Under the pieces are notes generated by a model that had not been told where the DNA came from, searched no databases, and saw nothing but the letters and a program-made list of their open reading frames with translations. Positions 1 through 6,771 of a stretch of DNA of 45,042 bases are shown one piece after another. A program made the translations under genes and the position numbers. The DNA is from Olavius sp. associated proteobacterium Delta 1 (lineage in GTDB: Bacteria; Desulfobacterota; Desulfobacteria; Desulfobacterales; JAFDCJ01): contig CACVKW010000552.1 in the NCBI GenBank assembly GCA_902749685.1, positions 1-45,042 of the forward strand. Direction: 5' to 3'. Every line of letters starts with the position of its first letter. Position 1 is the first letter of the stretch.

Positions 1-262
1 GAGACATCCAGGCACATTTTTCATCGCTGGAGCAAACTCAACAAGGTAGCGGCACGAAAAAAGGTATCTTTGCCAAAGAAGCTTTTAGCTACAATGCGGA
101 AACCGACACCTTTACCTGCCCGGCCGGTCAAACGCTGAAAAAATGGAAAGAACATTTGCACAAGCCACGCGCTATGGATACCAACGCGCACGCTGGCGAA
201 GGCTGTGGCGCGTTCAAATTCAAGCGTACCTGACGGCTGCGATTCAAAACATTAAGATTCCC
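1..262 (+). pseudogene. Transposase remnant (IS1182/IS5-like DDE type), frame-broken
   Basis: Reading from base 3, the frame gives an internal transposase segment with KKGIFAKEAFSYNAETD and then FTCPAGQTLKK, a pattern I know from IS1182-group transposases, before a stop at 231-233. A different frame from about 165 gives YGYQRARWRRLWRVQIQAY followed by LTAAIQNIK, which looks like the extreme C-terminus of the same family. The two parts are in different frames and the segment expected between them is missing, so this is an internally deleted copy. The 5' part lies outside the window. No terminal inverted repeat was seen. Confidence 0.6.
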
Positions 263-2928
263 TACTTCTTTTTGACCGTTACCGAATCACGGCCTTCGAT
301 GGGCTGGCCGTTCACTGTCGTGCCTCTCAGAATGCCCACTTCATCACCAGGCTGGAAGCCTGTCCTTCCGGTTCGGAAAAAGGCGATCAGATCATCGAAG
401 CCGTCACGGTTCACATCCGCGCCGCGCCTCAGACAGAAGGCTCGACTCTGCTCATCACCCGTCGGACCAAAGGTGAGGGAGTTTCTATCCACGGCTTCCA
501 GTGCATCAAAGTCGGCGGTCGATAGGATAGCCACGGGGACGAGACCCCACTTCCGGGGAACGATGGCGTTTTTGCTGGTGAACGGCCGGATGTCGATGAA
601 CACCTCTATCTGAGTCGCACCTGGACTCCCGGGCTCTACGATCTTGCCGTCCGCAATGAGGTCCCCGTCTCCCCGCAGGCCGTCCACCAAATGCAGGGTG
701 ACGACGTTTCCATTGATCTCAGCACCGGTCTGGCCGTCGTAGAGGAAATCGTACCAGTGATCAGTCGGGTCAGCTGCGGTTGGAGCGTATTTGTAAAATG
801 TCTGAACCTGTCCAGGCAACAGGAGGTCGACGGTCGTGGCACCGCCCACTCCAACACCATCGACGATGAACTTGAAGAATCCGTACGGGAAACCAACACC
901 TCCCGGGGCATCTCCCGGTGACGGGTTGGTGATAGCCTGAACCCTCGACAGAATCCCTGTTTGTGAGACGAGGGTTACGTAGCTTCCATCAACGGCATTC
1001 GGACGCGAGGCGACATTGTCCTGCTGACTGTCGAGGGTTCCGTCGTTGTTTCCATCACCACCGTTGGGCGCACCATCCTCCACATCATCACTGACACTGT
1101 CCGAATCGAGGTCAACGATGTGAGCGCCTGCCGGTATGGTGACATTGTCGCCAATGATGATCCCATCGTCGATCTGAGCATCTATCCCGACAGTTACATT
1201 GTCTCCAAGAATGACATCGCTACCCACTTGAGCCAACGGCCATACATTGCAGCCGCTGCCGATGATTGAGTTGTCACCCACGCTCGCACGCAGCCCCACC
1301 CAACTGTCACTTCCGATGACGGTGCCAGCGCCTACAGAAGCCCAAAATCCGATAGTAGCCCCATCCTCGATGACTGCCCCGTCGCCAACCTGGGCTCCAT
1401 CCCTGACTGTAACATTGTCACCAATGATGACTCCATCGCCGAGATCCACGTTGGCCCCAACGTCTGCATTCGGAGAAACGCAGACATCTCCGAAGCCATC
1501 ACCGTTGACGTCCGTCTGGCCAGGATTGTGGACCGTCGGGCAGTTATCCACGCCATCTGCTACCCCATCACCATCCTGATCAGGACCTGCAAAAAACACA
1601 AACGCCTGCCCCTGGACGGAGTTGCCGGCCACGTCCTTGAATATCGCCGCCACTGCGATGTCGGGCACAGAATCACCTTCTAGATCACCCACACCGGCCA
1701 GCGAGGAGCCGAAGGAGGCACCAGACTGCGGGCTCGGGTCATCCAGCGTAAGCAGCACGGAGCCGTCTGCGCCGGAAAACACAAACGCCTGCCCCTGGTC
1801 GGTGGTGCCGGCCACGTCCTGCGAGCTCGCCCCCACTGCGATGTCAGGCACCGAATCACCGTTGACATCACCCGCGGCGGCCACCGCGATGCCGAAGAGG
1901 GCATAGGCCTGCGGAGTCGGGTCATCCAGCGTGAGCAGCACGGAGCCGTCTACGCCGGAAAACACAAACGCCTGCCCTTGACCTGAGTTGCCGGCCACGT
2001 CCTGCGAAAACGCCCCCACTGCGATGTCGGGCAGCGAATCACCGTCGACATCACCCACACCGGCCAGCGTGTAGCCGAACCGGGTGTTGGGCTGCGGGTT
2101 CGGGTTGTCCAGCGTGAGCAGCACGGAGCCGTCTGCACCGGAAAACACAAACGCCTGCCCCTGCTCGGTGTTGCCGGCCACGTCCTGAAAGCGCGCCCCC
2201 ACTGCGATGTCAGGCACCGAGTCACCGTCGACATCACCCACACCGGCCACCGCCCCGCCGAGGTAGGCAGAAGGCTGCGGGTTCGGGTCATCCAGCGTGA
2301 GTAGCAGGGAGCCGTCTGCGCCGGAAAACACAAACGCCTGCCCCTGGTCGGTGGTGCCGGCCACGTCATTCATGATCGCCCCTGCCGCGATGTCAGGCAC
2401 CGAATCACCGTCGACATCACCCACACCGGCCACCGCGACGCCGAAGTGGGCATATGGACGCGGGTTCGGGTTGTCCAGCGTGAGCAGCACGGAGCCGTCT
2501 GCGCCGGAAAACACGAACGCCTGCCCCTGGTCGGTGGTGCCGGCCACGTCCTGGTCGTACGCCCCCACTACGATGTCGGGCACCGAATCACCGTCGACAT
2601 CACCCACACCGGCCACCGCGACGCCGAAGGAGGCATTGGACTGCGGGTTCGGGTTGTCCAACGTGAGCAGCACGGAGCCGTCTGCGCCGGAAAACACGAA
2701 CGCCTGTCCCTGACGGGCGTTGCCGGCCACGGCCTGCCGGTACACCCCCACTGCGACGTCAGGCACCGAATCACCGTCCAAATCACCCACACCGGCCAGC
2801 GAGTAGCCGAACCAAGCACTGGGCTGCGGGTTCGGGTCATCCATGGTGAATAGCAAACCCTGCCCGAGAGCAGATCCTGTCATTGCAAAAAAGGCAAAGG
2901 TCGCGACCGATAGCGTGAGCTTACGCAT
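262..2928 (-). CDS. Secreted FG-GAP/integrin-like repeat protein with thrombospondin-3 and hexapeptide segments
   Basis: About 888 aa with a Sec signal peptide (MRKLTLSVATFAFFAMTGSALG). Residues ~25-455 are seven FG-GAP-type repeats of 61 aa, each with a calcium-loop pattern such as GDVDGDSVPD. Next comes a thrombospondin type 3-like calcium segment (DQDGDGVADGVDNCP), then ~115 residues of GDGVIIGDNVTV-like hexapeptides that predict a left-handed beta helix. A domain resembling the choice-of-anchor U type follows, and finally a C-terminal domain (IDIRP...VPVAILST) common in secreted proteins. The start at 2928 is chosen because AGGAGG (2938-2943) lies 9 nt upstream; the GTG at 2937 is too close to it. 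It is probably a cell-surface or extracellular calcium-binding protein. Ligand and substrate are unknown. Confidence 0.8.
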   Translation of the reverse strand: MRKLTLSVATFAFFAMTGSALGQGLLFTMDDPNPQPSAWFGYSLAGVGDLDGDSVPDVAVGVYRQAVAGNARQGQAFVFSGADGSVLLTLDNPNPQSNASFGVAVAGVGDVDGDSVPDIVVGAYDQDVAGTTDQGQAFVFSGADGSVLLTLDNPNPRPYAHFGVAVAGVGDVDGDSVPDIAAGAIMNDVAGTTDQGQAFVFSGADGSLLLTLDDPNPQPSAYLGGAVAGVGDVDGDSVPDIAVGARFQDVAGNTEQGQAFVFSGADGSVLLTLDNPNPQPNTRFGYTLAGVGDVDGDSLPDIAVGAFSQDVAGNSGQGQAFVFSGVDGSVLLTLDDPTPQAYALFGIAVAAAGDVNGDSVPDIAVGASSQDVAGTTDQGQAFVFSGADGSVLLTLDDPSPQSGASFGSSLAGVGDLEGDSVPDIAVAAIFKDVAGNSVQGQAFVFFAGPDQDGDGVADGVDNCPTVHNPGQTDVNGDGFGDVCVSPNADVGANVDLGDGVIIGDNVTVRDGAQVGDGAVIEDGATIGFWASVGAGTVIGSDSWVGLRASVGDNSIIGSGCNVWPLAQVGSDVILGDNVTVGIDAQIDDGIIIGDNVTIPAGAHIVDLDSDSVSDDVEDGAPNGGDGNNDGTLDSQQDNVASRPNAVDGSYVTLVSQTGILSRVQAITNPSPGDAPGGVGFPYGFFKFIVDGVGVGGATTVDLLLPGQVQTFYKYAPTAADPTDHWYDFLYDGQTGAEINGNVVTLHLVDGLRGDGDLIADGKIVEPGSPGATQIEVFIDIRPFTSKNAIVPRKWGLVPVAILSTADFDALEAVDRNSLTFGPTGDEQSRAFCLRRGADVNRDGFDDLIAFFRTGRTGFQPGDEVGILRGTTVNGQPIEGRDSVTVKKK
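1590..2850 (-). repeat. Tandem 183-bp coding repeats (seven FG-GAP units)
   Basis: The string gccggaaaac and its close variants recur at about 1771, 1954, 2137, 2320, 2503 and 2686, a period of exactly 183 bp (61 codons). The copies are very similar at the nucleotide level, including synonymous positions, which points to recent tandem duplication or gene conversion. Confidence 0.9.
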
Positions 2929-3057
2929 GGGATACACCTCCTGAAGGATAAGAAGTTGCTTTTCTGAAGCGGAAGAATCGAAAATTGCGAATGGTGTACC
3001 GGCTTCCGCTGCAGCACAACATATTGAGGCATCAATTAAGCGGAACCAATACCCAAC

Positions 3058-3086
3058 CTGATAACGGAAGCGGGCTTGATTGTCAA
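3058..3086 (-). promoter_or_regulatory. Sigma-70-like promoter for the FG-GAP gene
   Basis: On the minus strand TTGACA (3081-3086) is followed by a 17-nt spacer and TATCAG (3058-3063). The -35 is perfect and the -10 matches 4 of 6. It lies ~130 nt upstream of the FG-GAP start codon. Confidence 0.5.
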
Positions 3087-3139
3087 CATTGATTTTTTAG
3101 GGTGGAATTGAACTTTTAACTAAGTTCGGTTGGATATCA

Positions 3140-3207
3140 GGGACGCCCATTAAACTACAAGTTTCTCATTGTAACTGCCACGAATGTTATAATTTTATGG
3201 GCGTCCC
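3140..3207. repeat. Short inverted-repeat element (GGGACGCCCAT ends)
   Basis: GGGACGCCCAT at 3140-3150 is perfectly inverted at 3197-3207, giving a 68-bp foldback. It sits exactly where the small secreted-protein fragment loses similarity to its family, so it looks like a MITE- or REP-type insertion, or the end of a lost element. Confidence 0.55.
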
Positions 3208-3345
3208 GGAAGTCACGATAGTACTGACATCATCAAGGCCAGCATCTATGAACTTTTTTTCAATTGGATTTGCTTGAGCTTTGTTTCCAACGCTCATGAA
3301 AAAGGCAACGATAATTAATAAATATGCAAAATTGTGAAATCTCAT
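3187..3345 (-). pseudogene. N-terminal fragment of a secreted, possibly M15-peptidase-like cassette protein
   Basis: The ATG at 3345 opens a 52-codon frame with a clear signal peptide (MRFHNFAYLLIIVAFFMSV) and mature start ANPIEKKFIDAGLDDVSTI. This resembles the first residues of M15/VanX-type dipeptidases often carried in integron cassettes; that identification is from memory and moderate. After residue ~46 the frame enters the inverted-repeat element at 3197-3207 and stops. The start lies only ten bases after the attC-like core, as expected for a cassette gene. Not functional as it stands. Confidence 0.45.
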
Positions 3346-3350
3346 AAATT

Positions 3351-3482
3351 TATAACGCTGCGCTTCACTCGCCGGGCGACGGAGATAGAGCGGAACTTTA
3401 AAAGGCTATAAATTTCTGACCGCATAAACTTCGGAAAATAACGCCATCATAGCCCGGTCGATTGTGAAAGCGCTTGTTAGGA
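3351..3482 (-). other. attC-like integron recombination site 1
   Basis: On the minus strand the stop codon of the lipoprotein gene is embedded in CCTAACAAGCGCTTTCAC (R'' side). About 100 nt later comes GTGAAGCGCAGCGTTATAA (R' side). The arms pair as AAC/GTT, GCGCTTTCAC/GTGAAGCGC with one extra T on one arm, and CCGGGC/GCCCGG. An imperfect outer stem with an unpaired base, directly after a stop codon and just before the next ATG, is the architecture of an integron attC. The R boxes are degenerate. Confidence 0.6.
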
Positions 3483-4022
3483 TAAAAGGTTGAAAGAGTT
3501 AAAAAAGGTGTCAAGGTTTTTACCCATACCATAGAGAATATAGAAACGTCCTTCAACAAAGTACATCCTAGTATGTGAAGTCCTGGCATCAGAAAAGGTA
3601 ATGCTTACTTCTCTGCCAGGGTAAACGCCGAATAAAATCGGTTTATCAAGTATAATTTTAGTGAGGCCTGGTTCTTTTTTGTCAGCTCTTTTTGCTTCGG
3701 CATAAAGTCGATCACGCTCATTGTCAAATAGCCGCCTAATTGCATCTTCCGAGTACTTTTTAAGTGGGAGATCAGCGTGTGCAACAACGTATGGACCATG
3801 ACCTGACCAAAAGGGCCAGAATTTTTTGAACCGTGTCGGGTCAGAGCCCACGAGCTGATAGTTTACCGACCCAAATGCCGTCGTGACAGGCAGCAATTGC
3901 TCGACAATGAAAAGCGATGGCATCTCAATGGAATAACCGCCCTCCACTGATGTAACAGTGTCCCAGGGAGGACTGCATCCTGCAAATATTACGAATACTG
4001 CCAGAATGTATGCAGCTCGCAT
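3477..4022 (-). CDS. Cassette-borne lipoprotein of unknown function
   Basis: 181 aa. The N-terminus MRAAYILAVFVIFAGC is a lipoprotein signal peptide with a lipobox ending at Cys16. The mature part has the layout of the small extracellular domain with a GYSIEMP-like N-terminal strand (VEGGYSIEMPSLF), a central helical segment with charged residues, and PGREVSITF followed by RMYFVEGRFYIL; I know this layout from many planctomycete and deltaproteobacterial proteins but no function is assigned. The start follows TTAGGAG, supplied by the upstream attC-like core, and the stop codon overlaps the downstream attC-like site. It is therefore probably an integron gene cassette. Confidence 0.65.
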   Translation of the reverse strand: MRAAYILAVFVIFAGCSPPWDTVTSVEGGYSIEMPSLFIVEQLLPVTTAFGSVNYQLVGSDPTRFKKFWPFWSGHGPYVVAHADLPLKKYSEDAIRRLFDNERDRLYAEAKRADKKEPGLTKIILDKPILFGVYPGREVSITFSDARTSHTRMYFVEGRFYILYGMGKNLDTFFNSFNLLS

Positions 4023-4035
4023 TGCTGTCTATTAC

Positions 4036-4140
4036 TCCTAATGCTTCCTGTGAGCAGCGGCCCAAATAATTTCCAAGTTTGCACGACCTATACGTAAAAC
4101 TACGATCTTCACGCCGTCTGCTCCACTGGTTTGTTCGGCA
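4036..4140 (-). other. attC-like integron recombination site 2 (degenerate)
   Basis: It lies just after the vapC stop. On the minus strand GCCGAACAAACCA, then GTGGAGCAGACGGC, is matched ~75 nt later by GCCGCTGCTCAC and then AGGAAGCATTAGGA. The arms pair as GTG-AGCAG-CGGC with GCCG-CTGCT-CAC, leaving two unpaired bases (G and A) on one side, which is characteristic of attC. The R' core GCATTAGGA is one change from the common GCGTTAGGC and provides the AGGAG ribosome site of the next gene. Confidence 0.55.
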
Positions 4141-4149
4141 TAGGCAATT

Positions 4150-4531
4150 TTATTCCATCAGTTTTAGTCTAAGGATGTCTTGCATGAGTTTAAAATGCCT
4201 ATCAAGTGAATAACGTTCACAGTGGTTTTGTTTCACGTTTTGGGCAACTATTAGATCAGGAATGCCAATTCCATTTAAACCGTTTTTCAAACATTTAAAT
4301 TGGAACTCCATAATTTGATCCCAATTTATGGATAGTTCTAACTTATCAATATTATATAATAGTTTAACAATCTTTCGCTGGTTGCGAACCCTAAAAGATG
4401 AGACTAATTCAGCAAGAATAAGATCATTAAATAACAATGAGGTTTTCATCAATTAAGAAATCAAGGTTTTCAGAATTATTTCCAGCCCTGAAATAATTTA
4501 TCCATATGGATGTATCGACTAATACCGACAT
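4150..4531 (-). pseudogene. vapC: VapC-type PIN toxin, frameshifted
   Basis: The ATG at 4531 overlaps the end of vapB by 13 nt and starts MSVLVDTSIWINYFRAGN, the PIN N-terminus with its first acidic residue (Asp6). The frame stops after 34 codons at 4427-4429. Adding back one base (ttattta read as ttatta near 4427-4433) joins it to FNDLILAELVSSF and on to IPDLIVAQN and YSLDRHF, the PIN C-terminal half, which ends at 4150. The family normally reads straight through at this point. Either the toxin is inactivated by a 1-bp insertion in a T run, or the base is a sequencing error. Confidence 0.7.
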
Positions 4532-4722
4532 TGACGCCCTCGAACGGCATTCATATCGATATCCAAATCTACCTTGCCCTTAAATTCTTTTAATCCGGAG
4601 ATCTTTGATTTCCTTATTAAATCTTCTAAAGCGGTAATGATTACTTTGGTTTTTGTATTAATCTTAGTAGCTTTCATAGCCTCATCAATTAAATCTGCAG
4701 GTAAATCAAGTGTGGTTCTCAT
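4519..4722 (-). CDS. vapB: VapB-family antitoxin
   Basis: 67 aa from MRTTLDLPADLIDEAMKATK. The N-terminal ribbon-helix-helix-like segment (residues 1-45) should bind DNA, and the C-terminal tail (LKEFKGKVDLDIDMNAVRG) should bind the toxin. The start at 4722 is preferred over the ATG at 4725 because GGGGAGG lies 6 nt upstream. It forms a toxin-antitoxin pair with the overlapping, now frameshifted vapC. As an antitoxin followed by an attC-like site, the pair has the usual form of a stabilising cassette. Confidence 0.75.
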   Translation of the reverse strand: MRTTLDLPADLIDEAMKATKINTKTKVIITALEDLIRKSKISGLKEFKGKVDLDIDMNAVRGRQCRY

Positions 4723-4756
4723 CATTGGCCTCCCCACCAACAAGTTATGCATAAAA

Positions 4757-4782
4757 TTGACATTTAATGCATACAATGTCAA
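4757..4782 (-). promoter_or_regulatory. Operator-like palindrome upstream of vapB
   Basis: TTGACATT (4757-4764) is inverted as AATGTCAA (4775-4782) with a 10-nt spacer. Read on the minus strand it includes a perfect -35 hexamer, and it lies ~35 nt upstream of vapB. This fits VapB autoregulation, an inference from the family. Confidence 0.45.
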
Positions 4783-4941
4783 CTTTCACCAAGGGGTGAG
4801 CTAAAGAGCTCAATAAAAGTTGCATTTGGCTTGTTGTATATTTTGGGATATTCGGTATCTGATACCGGGTATTGGTTTTAAGGAATTTGTTGGCTTTTCT
4901 AAACATAACTCGGAAATGCGATATAAATTTCGCTAAACGAC

Positions 4942-4988
4942 AAAAACCCTGATCGAGCCTTGCTTCACGATCAGGGTTTCAGTTTTTT
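4942..4988. terminator. Bidirectional rho-independent terminator
   Basis: AAACCCTGATCG (4944-4955) pairs perfectly with CGATCAGGGTTT (4968-4979) around a 12-nt loop. T tracts follow on both strands. It lies ~80 nt past the stop of the aldehyde dehydrogenase gene, so it should end the phosphonate operon and separate it from the vapBC region. The rest of 4783-5059 holds no gene I can recognise. Confidence 0.85.
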
Positions 4989-5059
4989 ACAGGTCGTAAG
5001 TAGGTTCTCCGCCGACAACAAACCATTCACAACCTACGACTCACAACCCACAATAATTA

Positions 5060-6448
5060 TTAATCCGTTCCCCACTTCTCCAGATACTCCCCGCAAAGCT
5101 CCTCCACGGTGGGGACGTACTCTTCTTTGGGAATTGACAGCAGGGTGTAGTTGAGAAAGTTTTCCCAGTTGATATTGCCGCTGAAGATGTTGCCGGCCCA
5201 ACTGCCGCAGCCGAGCGTATCGGTGGTGGGCAGGCCGGTGTTCCAGCCGCCGCTGTTGGCATGGGCGTGGGGCATGTTGCAGACTACCCGCCCGACGTTG
5301 GCCCGCAGCGCCAGCTTAACCCGCCGCTCATCGTCTTCGCTGTGGATGGATACTGAATGGCCTTCGCCGGAAAACTTGAGAATTTTTTCCAAACGATCCA
5401 GCATTTCATCAAAATCCGACCACTTCCAGACCGTGAGCACCGGCGATATTTTTTCGCCCGAGAAACGGTCTTCCTCACCGATTTTTTCCCCGATTACAAT
5501 TAAATATTTGGTGTCTTCAGGAACCGTCAGGCCGGCCTGCGCGGCGATAAAGGATGCGGGTCTGGCCACAATGTCCCGGTTCAGATGGGTTCCGTCCGGC
5601 CACATGTATTTTCGCAATTTTTCACGCTCATCCGTGCTGCACAGATAGCCGCCCTCGGCCTTCAGGCACTCGATCATTTGATCGTGAATCCCCTCATAAA
5701 GCGCGACCGCGTTCTCCGAAGAACAGGAGGCCGAATTGTTGGCGATTTTTGAAAGCCGGATCTTATGCGCCGCAGCCGCCAAATCGACCGTGTCATCCAC
5801 AAAGGATACCACGTTGCCGGCACCCACGGTCTGGGCCGGTTTTCCGGCACCATAGACCACTTTCACCAGTGCGGCTCCCCCGGTGGCCACCGCATAGTCA
5901 CAGTTTGCCATCAGTTCGGCGGTTTTGGCATGGTTGGTTTTCTGGATGCACTGCACCAGGTCCACCGGGGCCCCGACTTTTTCAAGAGCCTTGCGCACGT
6001 GCTGCACCGTTTCATAGGACGTCTTCTGGGTGCGCGGATGGGGTGAGACGATCTGGGCGTTTCTGGTCTTTAACGTGCTCAAGGCCAGGCAGCAGATGGT
6101 CGATTCCGGGTTGGTGCAGGGCACGACGTTGGCGATGACGCCGATCGGTTTGGCGTATTTGCGGATGCCCAGGGCTTTGTTCTCTTCGATCACGCCGCAG
6201 GTCTTGGCGTTGCGCATGTCATACAGGGTTCCCAGGGTCTTGTTCTTGATTTTATTGACCTTGTCTTCGGCATTGCCGATATTGGATTCATCCACGGCCA
6301 TATGCCCTAATTTGTGGCGAACGTCTTCCTTCATCAGTTCCCAGGCCACGGCCTGCACCATCTCGTCGACTTTTTCCTGGGGCCAGTACTCGATTTCCCG
6401 AAACGCTTTTCTGGCCCGCGCATACATTTCCTGAATGTTGTCTTCCAT
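5060..6448 (-). CDS. CoA-acylating aldehyde dehydrogenase (SauS/EutE-like)
   Basis: 462 aa, full length for the short acylating ALDH family. The nucleophile is probably Cys242 in NNSASCSSENAV; the P-N-E-S motif (VVPCTNPESTI) and the CoA/NAD pocket segment VATGGAALVKVVYGAGKPA fit the family. Its closest relatives in memory are sulfoacetaldehyde dehydrogenase (acylating, SauS) and EutE-like acetaldehyde dehydrogenases, so the substrate is acetaldehyde, sulfoacetaldehyde or phosphonoacetaldehyde, giving the acyl-CoA and NAD(P)H in the cytoplasm. It is the last gene of the phosphonate operon, before the terminator at 4942-4988. An acetaldehyde substrate would complete 2-aminoethylphosphonate to acetyl-CoA. 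The start at 6448 was accepted without a strong alternative. Confidence 0.75.
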   Translation of the reverse strand: MEDNIQEMYARARKAFREIEYWPQEKVDEMVQAVAWELMKEDVRHKLGHMAVDESNIGNAEDKVNKIKNKTLGTLYDMRNAKTCGVIEENKALGIRKYAKPIGVIANVVPCTNPESTICCLALSTLKTRNAQIVSPHPRTQKTSYETVQHVRKALEKVGAPVDLVQCIQKTNHAKTAELMANCDYAVATGGAALVKVVYGAGKPAQTVGAGNVVSFVDDTVDLAAAAHKIRLSKIANNSASCSSENAVALYEGIHDQMIECLKAEGGYLCSTDEREKLRKYMWPDGTHLNRDIVARPASFIAAQAGLTVPEDTKYLIVIGEKIGEEDRFSGEKISPVLTVWKWSDFDEMLDRLEKILKFSGEGHSVSIHSEDDERRVKLALRANVGRVVCNMPHAHANSGGWNTGLPTTDTLGCGSWAGNIFSGNINWENFLNYTLLSIPKEEYVPTVEELCGEYLEKWGTD

Positions 6449-6516
6449 TGTCTCCTAATCCTCCCAAGTTCTAAATTATTGTTAGTGGCTGCACATATTA
6501 TCAAAAAAATTTCTGC

Positions 6517-6545
6517 GAATGCCTAAAATTATGGTGTCGCTGTGC
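6517..6545 (+). repeat. Dispersed TGCCTAAAATTATG element, copy 1
   Basis: The string gaatgcctaaaattatg followed by a gtctc/ccgtc-like tail recurs at 7923-7965, inverted at 8098-8140, and at 39466-39492. All copies lie between genes. Confidence 0.5.
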
Positions 6546-6607
6546 TCCGTCCTTTTTAGGAAAAATCGGATAAACTTTCAATTCGACCCTTAAGGGGTCT
6601 TTATGTC

Positions 6608-6677
6608 TCTCGCAGAGTACACAGAGCCGCAGAGGGTTTTAACCAAAATCTATCTCTGTGACCTCAGCGTGCTCGAA
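6608..6677. repeat. Imperfect palindrome of GCAGAG units
   Basis: The left arm tctcgcagagtacacagag with gccgcagagg (6608-6635) is roughly complementary to tatctctgtgacctcagcg (6651-6670). It fills the 323-bp gap between the aminotransferase and aldehyde dehydrogenase genes, in which no gene is seen. Confidence 0.55.
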
Positions 6678-6771
6678 CGAAGCCCCGCGGAGCGGGATGC
6701 AAGCATAGGCGAGAGATTTCTAACACCAGCATGGCAGAGTATAGCATCTTGATTTAAACTCAGCCGCTCTT

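Noticed and set aside
1590..2850. Regular 183-bp repeats considered as a CRISPR or satellite array
   Set aside because: The repeats are in frame within one coding sequence and encode FG-GAP units; there are no short repeat/spacer alternations.
4800..4900. A third attC-like site upstream of vapB (GCCAACAAATT on the minus strand)
   Set aside because: No matching R'-type partner or paired inner blocks were found within 150 nt.
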